64,000 nt of DNA from assembly GCF_900112775.1 (NCBI RefSeq), contig NZ_FOYZ01000001.1:186001-250000 (forward strand), in the 5' to 3' direction. The stretch's first letter is position 1; every line of letters starts with the position of its first letter. A program made the position numbers and the translations under genes. This DNA is from Anaeromicropila populeti (GTDB lineage Bacteria; Bacillota; Clostridia; Lachnospirales; Lachnospiraceae). Under the pieces are notes generated by a model, which made no database searches, had not been told where the DNA came from, and saw nothing but the letters and a program-made list of their open reading frames with translations. Shown here piece by piece: positions 15,879 to 25,052 of this stretch.

Positions 15879-18275
15879 TTACCTCTTTCCTAGTCTTTCA
15901 AATAAACTTTCAAATTGTTCCACTGCTCTTTGATTGTATTGGTCATAATCTACATTCATTGCTTTTACTTTCCCCTTCATGAATGCTTTCATACCTTTTA
16001 CAAGACCATCTTCACTTGGCTCCACAAGATATCCACCATAATCCTGCATAAACCCTTGAGGTCCAGGAATGTCAGTAGACATACTTGGAATTCCTAATGC
16101 ATCTGCTTCAAGCATCGTCAATCCAAGTCCCTCATATACAGAAGACAATATGAATAAATCACATTTTTTTAATATGGACATAGGATTTTTCATGGAACGT
16201 ATTGTAATAATTTGTGCCTTAGATTCGCTGGCATATCGAAATGTTTGTCTCCATAAGTTACCATGTCCTCCGATAATAATCAACACACTGTCCTTATAAT
16301 CCTTATTAAACCTCTCAAACGCCTGCATTAACATCATATGACCCTTTTCAGCAGAAAACCTTCCAATACTAATGAACTTTTTATTTTTACTTTTTAATAC
16401 GCTTTGCAATTCTTCAAAACTTACATTACATATTGTATCATCATCAAATTCTACTGGTAAATCTCCCCGTCTTCTAATTTCCATATGGGCATGACAATTA
16501 TTTACTATTACAATGTTATCTTTTTTATTACTTATCTCCAATGTAGGCGGAACAATGTCTCTTGTAACTACTGCAACCTTATCGTAATTCTGATAGGCAT
16601 TCCGTAAGGTCAGATAATGTTGGTTTCCTCTTGCTTTCATTTCAGCAACCATATCATTATGAACATAAATAAACCTTGGTCCGTCAAATCTTTCAAACAA
16701 ATTAATTATCTTCTTTTCGTATCCCGCAAACTGTATAAAATAATCAAACTTTACTCCTCCAAAATGCTTAATCAATTCCCGCTTATACAATCGGTCCAAA
16801 TATTTCTTGGTAAACTTATTTTCCTTATTCCTTTTAAAAAATAAAATGTATGCTGCTGCTTCAAAAATAGTAAAGCTTGCTTCACTGCTCATTGGCATAA
16901 TACCCACATTTTCTGGTATTCTAGAAACCCGAAGTGGCTGCTTCTTAACCGCCGTCTCCGTAAAAGAAACAAAATAATTTCTTTTTGTTAAATCAATATT
17001 TTCAAACAGGTTAAGTAAAGACGTCGTTAATCCATTCTGTGCAAGTGCAGAACCATACATAAGTACTTTTTCTTTATTTCCGTGATTAAGCTTTTCTTCC
17101 TTGCAAACTTTTTCTCCTCTAATAACATGTTTACAGATTCGCTCTGCTGCCCCTGGACCATCATACGTACAGCATTCATTTCTAAAAAGGGTATCATCAT
17201 AGTTCTTCGGTGTATTGATTTCTGTTACCAAATCTTCCACTTTCTTAACTACAGGAAATGGCATTTCCTTTAGCGTAGTATATACTCCACGCTCACCTAA
17301 GTAATCTGACTCATCATACGCCCATAAAATAATTTTCTTACCCGTATTGGCAAAATCATAAAAAACGCTGGAATAATCTGTAATAAGTCCATCGCACATA
17401 TTCATAAATTCATATACATCATACTGAGCTGGATAATCTTGAATATGAGTAAACTTAGAGAAGTCCATTCCTTTACTAATGAATGGGTGCAGCTTAACAT
17501 ATACACATTGATTATCTGATAACTGCTGGTCCAACATTAGTAATAAATATTCCATAACTGCCAATAAATGATCTGTATTTTTATTTGTCAATGTTCCCCG
17601 CCATGTAGGCATATAAATATATACCTGCTTATCTTCTATGTTTAATTCAGTACGTATAGAACTGCCTGCTGCTTTATCAAAAAAAACAGAATTCCGCGGA
17701 TATCCTTCATTTAAAATAGTTCCTTCATATGCCATATCCAAATGATAGGCTGTTACCATTTTTTCTTTCATATATTCATTGGGATAAATTAAATAATCTG
17801 CATATAATAAATTTCTCTGCACATTTCCCATGGCATATGCCCTGTCTTCCACATCACGTCCCATAAATTTGAGAGGAGTTCCATGCCAGGTATTAGTAAT
17901 AATTTGTCCTTCTTTTTTTAAATATGTCCTTGTAAAGGTTGTATCTGTAAATAAATATTTAGCTGTTGCCAGCATTTTATAATATGCATAGGTATTGGTA
18001 TTCACAAATTCTAAATTCTTTATTTCATATTTATCTAGTCTTTCTTTAATTTCGGCATGCTTTTTCTTTGTACACGAAAGTACAATTTTATACTCTTGAT
18101 AGCCTCCACTAGTTAATTCCTTTAGTATATGAAACATATTACCGGCCAAGTCTCCGCCATTCTTTGATTCTACTAAAATAATGTTCTCTTTTAGTTCATT
18201 CTTGTAATAATAATGCGCATAATAAGAATTAAACGCAATTACTTTACATTTTTTAATTACGCTACGAAGCTTCAT
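15879..18275 (-). CDS. CDP-glycerol glycerophosphotransferase fused to GT4 glycosyltransferase
   Basis: A 798-aa bifunctional enzyme. Residues about 30-375 are TagB/TagF-type, with NTWHGTPLKFMGRD, GYPRNSVFF, YMPTWRGT, KLHPF and LITDYSSVFYDF, the motifs that handle CDP-glycerol and add glycerol phosphate units. Residues about 395-790 are a GT-B glycosyltransferase of family 4, with FISIGRFSAEKGH and the SSVYEGLGLTMLEADALG donor-site motif. It should build a polymer repeat in which glycerol phosphate is added next to a sugar. It is the first gene of the five-gene operon and has a strong promoter and a short leader hairpin at 18290-18307 that includes the start of the ribosome site. CDP-glycerol could come from TagD encoded at 56.3-56.7 kb. 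Confidence 0.92.
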   Translation of the reverse strand: MKLRSVIKKCKVIAFNSYYAHYYYKNELKENIILVESKNGGDLAGNMFHILKELTSGGYQEYKIVLSCTKKKHAEIKERLDKYEIKNLEFVNTNTYAYYKMLATAKYLFTDTTFTRTYLKKEGQIITNTWHGTPLKFMGRDVEDRAYAMGNVQRNLLYADYLIYPNEYMKEKMVTAYHLDMAYEGTILNEGYPRNSVFFDKAAGSSIRTELNIEDKQVYIYMPTWRGTLTNKNTDHLLAVMEYLLLMLDQQLSDNQCVYVKLHPFISKGMDFSKFTHIQDYPAQYDVYEFMNMCDGLITDYSSVFYDFANTGKKIILWAYDESDYLGERGVYTTLKEMPFPVVKKVEDLVTEINTPKNYDDTLFRNECCTYDGPGAAERICKHVIRGEKVCKEEKLNHGNKEKVLMYGSALAQNGLTTSLLNLFENIDLTKRNYFVSFTETAVKKQPLRVSRIPENVGIMPMSSEASFTIFEAAAYILFFKRNKENKFTKKYLDRLYKRELIKHFGGVKFDYFIQFAGYEKKIINLFERFDGPRFIYVHNDMVAEMKARGNQHYLTLRNAYQNYDKVAVVTRDIVPPTLEISNKKDNIVIVNNCHAHMEIRRRGDLPVEFDDDTICNVSFEELQSVLKSKNKKFISIGRFSAEKGHMMLMQAFERFNKDYKDSVLIIIGGHGNLWRQTFRYASESKAQIITIRSMKNPMSILKKCDLFILSSVYEGLGLTMLEADALGIPSMSTDIPGPQGFMQDYGGYLVEPSEDGLVKGMKAFMKGKVKAMNVDYDQYNQRAVEQFESLFERLGKR

Positions 18276-18329
18276 TTTTGTACTCCTTTATAAGTGTCTC
18301 CACTTATTTCTAATTTCTATGTCCTTACT

Positions 18330-18358
18330 ATAATATATCACGCTTTTGAAATTGTCAA
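18330..18358 (-). promoter_or_regulatory. Promoter of the surface-polymer operon
   Basis: Minus-strand TTGACA (18358-18353), 17-nt spacer, TATTAT (18335-18330). Predicted start near 18323. A 7-bp hairpin (18290-18296 with 18301-18307) lies in the leader. Confidence 0.85.
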
Positions 18359-18381
18359 TCTCTCATGGCAATAGAAAGCAA

Positions 18382-18418
18382 TAACCGAATTGCTCCCTTC
18401 TCTCTGGCAATTCGGTTA
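18382..18418. terminator. Terminator after the metallo-hydrolase gene
   Basis: 12-bp stem (18382-18393 with 18407-18418) and 13-nt loop, 23 nt after the stop at 18442. It separates this gene from the polymer operon. Confidence 0.75.
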
Positions 18419-18441
18419 CTTTTATATTTTCTCATTTTTCC

Positions 18442-20322
18442 TTAAATTATTTTGAAATTATTTGTTTTTCTTGTAACAGTGTGACCAGCTTTATCTGTAT
18501 ACCTTACATATACGCAGCCTTCAAATCCTTTTTTTAGCACAGCACTACTTCCTGTTATCCATTTCCCACTGGTCTTATAATTTTCTCCAACAGCAACAGC
18601 TTTATATCGAATTGACTTCTTTCCACCATATCCAAAATCGGCTTTAAATCCTAACGTTAACTTATTTTTTACTTCTATAGATTCTGGACTTTCTTCTGAA
18701 AATCCTATATAGGTAATTTCAGTTTTCCTTGTAACCACTTTTGTATTAATCGGGCTTCCTTCAATCCACGTAAAGCCGGTAGTCTTCACTATTTTCTCAT
18801 GTCCTGCACCATCTGTAAATCTTACATAAACACGTCCAATAAATGTATCCTCTATTGTAACTTCATTTCCTTCTGTCCACTCTCTATTTTCATTAAAACC
18901 TGCACCACGATTGACTAACATATATTCCGTTTTTTCCTCTTCACTAACACCAAAATCGGCCAAAAACTTTAAGTGCACAGGTTCATATCCATATCGACTA
19001 TATGAATTTTTTTCATCTACTTCTACTAAATTTAATCCACTAACTGTAGATTCTACCTTACAATTTGTTGGAGCCTTAACGTCTAGCGTAAATCCATTGG
19101 TTTTTCTAATCACCACATTTCCAAGTTGGTTTACAAATTTCACATAAATACATCCCACAAAGTCATTTGCTAAAGTTACATATCTATAATCAAGCTTTGT
19201 CCATTCAATCTGATTTAGGTTATAGACAACCCCCGCCTCAGCCAAAAAATACTCTATGGATTCTATTGAACTAATACCACAATCTGCTTGAAAATAAATT
19301 GTTAATGGACTTTTATAGATAGGATCATAATCTTCATCCGCAGACATTTTATTTAATGTAATTTCTCCGCTCATTGAAGTTGCACTGAGTTTAGATAAAT
19401 TTTTACTCTCCTTAGCATTTGTTGATGTAACCTTCCCAGTCACCACGTCAATTCCATATTTTGCATAGGAATAAGGAATTGCTTCTGTTGTAATTGTAAA
19501 TCCATCACTGACCATTTCAATATTTCCTGAAATATCCGTACGATATATATTACTATCTGTTAATTTTCTCAATGTGGTTATTCTAGGAAAACCAGCCTGA
19601 TGCTTCTCATCACAGGATATAATTGATATAGACGGGTCTACTGCTTGTATAAAGGCATCTGAAGAAGAAGTTAATGCACTATGATGTCCAACCTTTAATA
19701 CATCCGATTTTAATTCATAACCCTTTTGAATCATTTCACTTTCCGACTGAAATTCTGCATCTCCCGTAAACAAAAAAGAATTCCGTCCATTTACAATCCT
19801 TACTACAAGTGAATTATCGTTATAACTGCTGTATCCGCTACTATTTGGCGCAATAAATGTTATTGTTGCACTTCCAAACTGAATGGTACTTCCCATTGAT
19901 GGATATACCTGTGCAATATTTTTCGTCATTATAATATGATTAAAAGTAGTAGAGGTAGCATCTATATAAGGCTGCCTTGTCCGATATATCTTCCCCACCT
20001 CTATTTCTTTACAAACACTTATTAACCCACCTATATGATCTGCATGGTCATGGGTTGCAATCATATAATCCAGCTTATTGATTCCTTTCGCTTTCAAATA
20101 TTCTACAACTGTATTTCCTTCCGCTGTTGGCCCTCCATCAATCAGCATCGTCTTTCCATCGCTCTCTAAAAGCGCCGCATCTCCTTGTTTCACATTTAAA
20201 AATGTAACTGTCAGTTTACTGCTGCCAGCATCAATGGTCTTATGCTGAACTATAAACAATACTATAAAAATAGCTCCTATCAGTAATCTGGCAAGCCTTG
20301 CTTTTTTTAAACACTTCATCAT
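18442..20322 (-). CDS. Secreted metallo-beta-lactamase-fold hydrolase (ComEC-like) with three C-terminal repeats
   Basis: A 626-aa exported protein. Residues 8-26 form a signal anchor. Residues about 35-285 are a ComEC/Rec2-type metallo-beta-lactamase domain with the metal motif THDHADHIGG, then FTGDAE and VGHHSA. It lacks the competence membrane channel, so it is a free extracellular hydrolase; nucleic acid or phosphodiester substrates are likely from the family. After about residue 330 come three related 90-100 aa repeats, each ending in a G-x-V/I-Y-V-R/K-F/Y-x-D-x-x-G-H/N block followed by a KT-x-G/N-F, which may bind the wall or a glycan. ATG at 20322 has AAAGGA 6 nt upstream, better than the TTG one codon earlier. 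It stands alone between terminators. Confidence 0.85.
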   Translation of the reverse strand: MMKCLKKARLARLLIGAIFIVLFIVQHKTIDAGSSKLTVTFLNVKQGDAALLESDGKTMLIDGGPTAEGNTVVEYLKAKGINKLDYMIATHDHADHIGGLISVCKEIEVGKIYRTRQPYIDATSTTFNHIIMTKNIAQVYPSMGSTIQFGSATITFIAPNSSGYSSYNDNSLVVRIVNGRNSFLFTGDAEFQSESEMIQKGYELKSDVLKVGHHSALTSSSDAFIQAVDPSISIISCDEKHQAGFPRITTLRKLTDSNIYRTDISGNIEMVSDGFTITTEAIPYSYAKYGIDVVTGKVTSTNAKESKNLSKLSATSMSGEITLNKMSADEDYDPIYKSPLTIYFQADCGISSIESIEYFLAEAGVVYNLNQIEWTKLDYRYVTLANDFVGCIYVKFVNQLGNVVIRKTNGFTLDVKAPTNCKVESTVSGLNLVEVDEKNSYSRYGYEPVHLKFLADFGVSEEEKTEYMLVNRGAGFNENREWTEGNEVTIEDTFIGRVYVRFTDGAGHEKIVKTTGFTWIEGSPINTKVVTRKTEITYIGFSEESPESIEVKNKLTLGFKADFGYGGKKSIRYKAVAVGENYKTSGKWITGSSAVLKKGFEGCVYVRYTDKAGHTVTRKTNNFKII

Positions 20323-20410
20323 CAACTATCCTTTCATTTTGCCTAACATTTTCTACCATTCTACTTTTATAGTATAATTTTTAAATGTGGTAAAATTATG
20401 TCCTTACGCA

Positions 20411-20446
20411 AAAAAGAACCTTAAAGAAATCTTTAAGGTTCTTTTT
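20411..20446. terminator. Bidirectional terminator of the large surface protein gene
   Basis: 16-bp stem AAAAAGAACCTTAAAG with its complement, 4-nt loop (20427-20430), U-rich in both directions. It lies 21 nt after the stop at 20468. Confidence 0.92.
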
Positions 20447-20467
20447 TTATATTGACAATGTTACAAA

Positions 20468-22981
20468 TTAGTTAAAGTTAATTGTTTCATTTACTGTTAC
20501 AGTAAATGGTACTAAAATATCTACATTAGTAGAAGTTTGACCTACATATTTGTAAACAACAACTGTTTTAACAAATAATCCTGTGTAAACATTTGAAGTA
20601 TTCTTGTATAAGTTGTACTCTGCACTAAATTCAGCTGTAGATGGAATGATATACTTTGTATTATCAATTGCATATGCTGTACCATCATCTACTAATTTGT
20701 ATGCAGCTGTCATTGTATCCCTTACCATTTGCATATCTGATGTATAAGATGGAGCAGTAATGGACTGTACCTGACGAGCAGCTGTAATTGTTCCCTGAGT
20801 ATCAGTAATAACAATACCTTGAACTAAAGAAACATCTTTTCCACCAATAGTAGCAACTGCTTTAATTGTATAAGAACCAGCTGGAGTCTTAGTTACAACA
20901 CCTGCATCATTATCTGTTACTTTAAATACACCATTTGCACTATCATAATATTTAGTAGTTACATCTTTTCCTGTAGAATCTAATACAGTAATTGTAGCAC
21001 CAGCTACATAAGAATTAATAACTCCGCCTAATTTTTCAGCTAATTTAACTGAAATTGTCTTCTTGATATCATCTTCACCTTTAACAACTGCATCCATAGT
21101 AGTTGCACCTAAAACAAGTTCGTATGTTGGTGTACCACTTGGAGCTTTTGTAGTTACAACGATTTGCTTAGAAAGGCTACCAGCTTTTACTGTATAAGTG
21201 TAAGTTGCAGCAGTAGTGCTTGCACCTAAAAATGTTACTTTTCCATCAGCAATAGTTACATAAGTTGCAAGAGAACCATTTACTGTTGAAGCAGTTGGAG
21301 TAGCTGTAGATACTTTTGTACATTCAACTGTAATATCAGCAGCTTCTACTTCAGTTGACATTTCTTTTCCATACTGGTCAAATACTTTAACCACTACAGG
21401 TGCTGTTTCAGCTACAGTTGCAGCATTAGAAACTGATACAGAATATTTATCTAATGTCATAGAAGTTGCTTTTCTTGCAGCTACAATTGTTACAGCTAAT
21501 GTTTTTACAACATTACCTTTTGCATCTTTAACAAGAATACATGCATCCCCAGTCTTAACTGCAATAATACTTGCATATTTAACTGTTGAGCTTAAAGCTT
21601 GGTTAATTAATAATACATCAGTATTAGAACTTACTACTGTGTAGTTTTCATAGTTAGTAATTTCAGCCTTATTTGAATCAACAAATTTGAAAACAACATT
21701 CTTAGTTTCACCAACAGCAAGTGTAGTATTTCTTTCTGTTAATTTGTTGAAATCAACACTTGTAACATCAGAGTTAGCAATGTGGTAATTATAAGCATCA
21801 AGAGTAATAGCTACTTGTTCTACTGCTGTAATTGTAACATCACCAGTTTTAACAACGTTTTTCTCCTGACCATTTTCATCATAAGTATAAGTATGGTAAG
21901 TTGCAGTTGCAGTTGCAGTATTACCAATCTTAGATAATGACAACTTAGAACCATTAATATAACCACCAGTTGTGTTAAGTGTAAAGTCAATGTTAGAATT
22001 AGCTGTACCATATACAACTTCAGTTACAACAACACCATTTGCATCTTTAGCAAGAACTTTCATTTCAGTTTCAGTACCATACTGAACTGTTAATGGAGTA
22101 ATTTCAAGCTGTGTAACTGTTGCATCAGTTGCAGTAAACTGAACTTTGTTTTCACCATAAGTTACAGTATAAGTTTTGCCATCTTTCATTTCTTCAAATG
22201 TTGTAACAGTAACTACCTTCTTATTAGTATCACTAACAGTTGCAGTATTTACTGGAAGAGTTGCGCTAGTTGCATCTCTTACAACTTTGAAATCACTTGT
22301 TTTTACACTTGCTACATCTGATTTGAAAGTAAGTTCAAGCTTAGTTGTGCTTACCTGCTTAACAGTGTCAAGGTATGTTCCAACATAAACAGTTACAGTA
22401 GCTGTCTTGTTGTATTTGCTAGTAGATTTAGTAGCTTTAGTAGCCATTGAGTAAACGTTAATTGTAGCTTTACCGTTTGCTTTAGCTGTTACTTTACCGC
22501 CAGTTAATCCAACTGTTGCTACAGCCTTATCAGTTGATAAAAATCTTACAACGTCAGTTGATGTAGCTGGAGTCTTAGTAGCTTTAATAGTAGCTGTGCC
22601 ACCAACTGCTAAATATAATTCAGCTTGATCAACAGCAACACTTGCTGCTCTTTCGTTTACAGTAAATTTCTTTGTTGCAACTGTTTTACCAGTCTTTTTG
22701 CTCTTTGCAGTAACTGTTACTGTTCCAGGAGCCTTTGGAGTTAATTTTCCACCAGTTAAACCTACAGTTGCTACAGCTTTGTTGCTAGAGTAAAATTTAA
22801 CAGTTGTTCCAGCAACTTTTAATGAATAAGTTTTTCCTACATACACCGTACTTGGTGCTGCTTTTCCGCTCTTAAGTGTGATTTTGCTTGCTGCGCTTAC
22901 AGAAAGTGCTGTAGGGGTAACGGATGCTACCACCATTGCTAAAGCAAGTACAAGAGCTAATTTCTTAAAGAAATTCTTCAT
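20468..22981 (-). CDS. Large secreted Big_2 surface (S-layer-like) protein
   Basis: An 837-aa exported protein with signal peptide (FFKKLALVLALAMVVASVTP, cleavage near SVSAA-S). Residues 33-110 and 112-200 are two Big_2 domains sharing the repeated block KAVATVGLTGGK. Further Ig-like modules follow to the end, such as ITAVEQVAITLDAYNYHIA and AARKATSMTLDKYSVSVS. It is very Thr/Val/Ala rich, has only very few Cys, and has very regular codon use (mostly GTA, ACA, GCA, CTT), as expected of a very abundant protein. There is no SLH domain or sorting signal. A long leader with hairpin, an AAGGAGGAAG ribosome site, a consensus promoter and a strong terminator support high expression. S-layer identity is inferred. 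Confidence 0.85.
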   Translation of the reverse strand: MKNFFKKLALVLALAMVVASVTPTALSVSAASKITLKSGKAAPSTVYVGKTYSLKVAGTTVKFYSSNKAVATVGLTGGKLTPKAPGTVTVTAKSKKTGKTVATKKFTVNERAASVAVDQAELYLAVGGTATIKATKTPATSTDVVRFLSTDKAVATVGLTGGKVTAKANGKATINVYSMATKATKSTSKYNKTATVTVYVGTYLDTVKQVSTTKLELTFKSDVASVKTSDFKVVRDATSATLPVNTATVSDTNKKVVTVTTFEEMKDGKTYTVTYGENKVQFTATDATVTQLEITPLTVQYGTETEMKVLAKDANGVVVTEVVYGTANSNIDFTLNTTGGYINGSKLSLSKIGNTATATATYHTYTYDENGQEKNVVKTGDVTITAVEQVAITLDAYNYHIANSDVTSVDFNKLTERNTTLAVGETKNVVFKFVDSNKAEITNYENYTVVSSNTDVLLINQALSSTVKYASIIAVKTGDACILVKDAKGNVVKTLAVTIVAARKATSMTLDKYSVSVSNAATVAETAPVVVKVFDQYGKEMSTEVEAADITVECTKVSTATPTASTVNGSLATYVTIADGKVTFLGASTTAATYTYTVKAGSLSKQIVVTTKAPSGTPTYELVLGATTMDAVVKGEDDIKKTISVKLAEKLGGVINSYVAGATITVLDSTGKDVTTKYYDSANGVFKVTDNDAGVVTKTPAGSYTIKAVATIGGKDVSLVQGIVITDTQGTITAARQVQSITAPSYTSDMQMVRDTMTAAYKLVDDGTAYAIDNTKYIIPSTAEFSAEYNLYKNTSNVYTGLFVKTVVVYKYVGQTSTNVDILVPFTVTVNETINFN

Positions 22982-23042
22982 ATTCTTTCTTCCTCCTTAA
23001 ATTTTGGTTAATATTATATTTGCCTGCCACTTCATAAGTTCA

Positions 23043-23092
23043 ACACATAGCAACATTATCGGAATAATATGTATGGCTGAAAACCTATGTGT
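23043..23092 (-). other. Leader hairpin of the large surface protein mRNA
   Basis: ACACATAG (23043-23050) pairs with CTATGTGT (23085-23092) around a 34-nt loop near the 5' end of the predicted transcript. It may stabilise the mRNA. Confidence 0.4.
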
Positions 23093-23128
23093 AACACTGT
23101 GAAATATAATTGTTCCAATAACAAGATG

Positions 23129-23157
23129 ATTATATCAACATTCAAACTAAAGGTCAA
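23129..23157 (-). promoter_or_regulatory. Promoter of the large surface protein gene
   Basis: Minus-strand TTGACC (23157-23152), 17-nt spacer, TATAAT (23134-23129). The leader is about 140 nt. Confidence 0.85.
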
Positions 23158-23253
23158 GTAGTTTTCCCAATAATTTGATTGTTTGCTACTTCAAGGAAGT
23201 ACTGTCTGTTTTCCCTGTTTTGCAGTTATCTGAAACAATTATCGTGTTCTTCC

Positions 23254-23273
23254 GATACGGTGTATTCCGTATC
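23254..23273. promoter_or_regulatory. Inverted repeat upstream of surface protein promoter
   Basis: GATACGG (23254-23260), 6-nt gap and CCGTATC (23267-23273), about 100 bp before the promoter in a stretch (22982-23453) that holds no gene. It could be an operator or a fortuitous hairpin. The rest of that stretch is AT-rich and shows nothing else clear. Confidence 0.35.
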
Positions 23274-23406
23274 ACTGAACTGTTTACATTATGCCTTTTG
23301 TTTATGGCAAAATTATGTCACCCATTTGTCACAAACGGTTTATTTTTAAAATTATACTTACTTTTTTTGTCATTTTTAAAAATTGCTCTAGACTTATAAA
23401 TAGAAA

Positions 23407-23442
23407 AAGCAGTTCTGGCTTCGCAAAAAAACCGAACTGCTT
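23407..23442 (-). terminator. Terminator of thrC
   Basis: 11-bp stem with one bulge (AAGCAGTTC...GAACTGCTT), followed on the minus strand by TTTTCTATTT, 11 nt after the stop. Confidence 0.8.
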
Positions 23443-23453
23443 AACATTTTTAC

Positions 23454-24953
23454 TTATTTCAAATCTAATATCTTTTCCACTGTTTCCTGCATTTTATCTT
23501 TGGAACACAGCGTATCATGCAAAACAGGAGCTGTTCTGATTTCTTCAATTGCATCTGGTACACGGGTTCCTGCTAATTCACTTAGAAGGTCTACCAGTTG
23601 GAAATCACCCATTTTATCATACTTCTCATCTATTGCATTCATAACACTGCGGGTAAACTTATAAGGACTTGCTGTAGACGCAATAATTGTTTTATTGGTA
23701 TCCTGGGTTTTTGCCTTATATTGCTCATAAACACTTGCGGCAACTGCTGTATGTGTATCAATAACATAACCTGTTTTATGATAAAGCTCTCTTATCACAC
23801 GAAAAGTTTCTTTTTCCTTTGCAAAGCCACCTGTAAAATCACACAACCGTTCCTTCATATCATTTGTAATAGTATAGCTTCCTTTTTCACTTAAAGCTTT
23901 CATCAGACTTGCACAGGTATCCGCGTCATCCCCGGCAATTTTATAAATCAGCCTTTCCAGATTGCTGGAAATCAATATATCCATGGATGGTGATGAGGTT
24001 AAAATAAATGTTCTGTTACGGTCATAGCTTCCTGTCTGAAAAAAATCAAAGAGAACTTTATTTTCATTTGAGGCACAAATCAGCTTATCAATTGGCAGTC
24101 CCATATTCTTTGCATAGTATGCTGCCAGAATGTTGCCAAAATTACCAGTTGGAACTGCAACATTAATTTTTTCTCCATTGCTAAGCTCTCCCTGCTTCAG
24201 CAATCTAGTGTATGCATACACATAATATACAATCTGTGGAACCAAACGTCCGATATTAATGGAATTAGCAGAAGAAAACTGATACCCAGAAGCAAGCATC
24301 TTTTCTTCCAGTTGTTTATTACGAAACATTTCCTTTACGCCATTTTGTGCATCATCGAAATTTCCTTCGATGCCTACCACATATGTATTGGCGCCTTTTT
24401 GTGTTACCATCTGCTTTTCTTGTATCGGACTCACTCCATGCTTCGGATAAAATACTATAATTTTTGTTCCATCCACATCAGAAAATCCTGCCAAAGCAGC
24501 CTTTCCAGTATCCCCTGAAGTAGCCGTTAAAATTACAATTTCATTCTTAACACAATTCTTCTTTGCTGCTGTGGTTAACAAATATGGCAGAATAGATAAT
24601 GCCATATCTTTAAATGCAATCGTAGAACCATGAAACAATTCTAAATAATAAGCTCCTTCTGCCTTTCGGACAGGTGCAATTTCATCTGTGTCAAATTTGC
24701 TGTCATATGCCTTCTGTATACAATATTTTAATTCTTCCTCAGTGAAATCCGTTAAATACAGCTTCATTACCTCATATGCCACTTCTTGATACGACATGTC
24801 ACATAACTCATCCATCTTACAAGTAAACTCTGGAATTATATTGGGAACAAAAAGTCCGCCATCATCAGCAAGGCCCTTCAAAATCGCCTGTGATGCTGTT
24901 ACTGTTTCATTTTTACTTCTTGTGCTGCTATATAGTACATTCATTTGATTCAT
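23454..24953 (-). CDS. thrC: Threonine synthase
   Basis: Threonine synthase converts O-phosphohomoserine to threonine with PLP. The protein is 499 aa, normal for the family. The PLP lysine is in FHGSTIAFKDMALS near residue 112, and TATSGDTGKAALAGF and VPTGNFGNILAAYYAK are conserved. It starts MNQMNVLYSSTRSK; either ATG 24953 (with AGGA 7 nt upstream) or ATG 24944 (AAGGA, 9 nt) could be used. It is monocistronic with its own promoter and terminator. The short leader (about 45 nt) leaves no room for a T-box or threonine attenuator. Confidence 0.96.
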   Translation of the reverse strand: MNQMNVLYSSTRSKNETVTASQAILKGLADDGGLFVPNIIPEFTCKMDELCDMSYQEVAYEVMKLYLTDFTEEELKYCIQKAYDSKFDTDEIAPVRKAEGAYYLELFHGSTIAFKDMALSILPYLLTTAAKKNCVKNEIVILTATSGDTGKAALAGFSDVDGTKIIVFYPKHGVSPIQEKQMVTQKGANTYVVGIEGNFDDAQNGVKEMFRNKQLEEKMLASGYQFSSANSINIGRLVPQIVYYVYAYTRLLKQGELSNGEKINVAVPTGNFGNILAAYYAKNMGLPIDKLICASNENKVLFDFFQTGSYDRNRTFILTSSPSMDILISSNLERLIYKIAGDDADTCASLMKALSEKGSYTITNDMKERLCDFTGGFAKEKETFRVIRELYHKTGYVIDTHTAVAASVYEQYKAKTQDTNKTIIASTASPYKFTRSVMNAIDEKYDKMGDFQLVDLLSELAGTRVPDAIEEIRTAPVLHDTLCSKDKMQETVEKILDLK

Positions 24954-25004
24954 TCCTTTTCCTAAATTGTTTTATCAAGCTACTTTGTAATTCTAATCGA
25001 CGTT

Positions 25005-25033
25005 ATTATATCATGTTTCTAAATTCGTATCAA
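25005..25033 (-). promoter_or_regulatory. Promoter of thrC
   Basis: Minus-strand TTGATA (25033-25028), 17-nt spacer, TATAAT (25010-25005). Confidence 0.88.
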
Positions 25034-25052
25034 CTAGCAATCTAACAGCATA

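Noticed and set aside
23175-23539. Two hydrophobic plus-strand frames upstream of thrC
   Set aside because: They come from T-rich gene-free DNA and the thrC terminator, lack ribosome sites and overlap each other.
24954-25052. Possible T-box or attenuator before thrC
   Set aside because: Only about 45 nt lie between the promoter start and the ATG; no T-box core or terminator is present.
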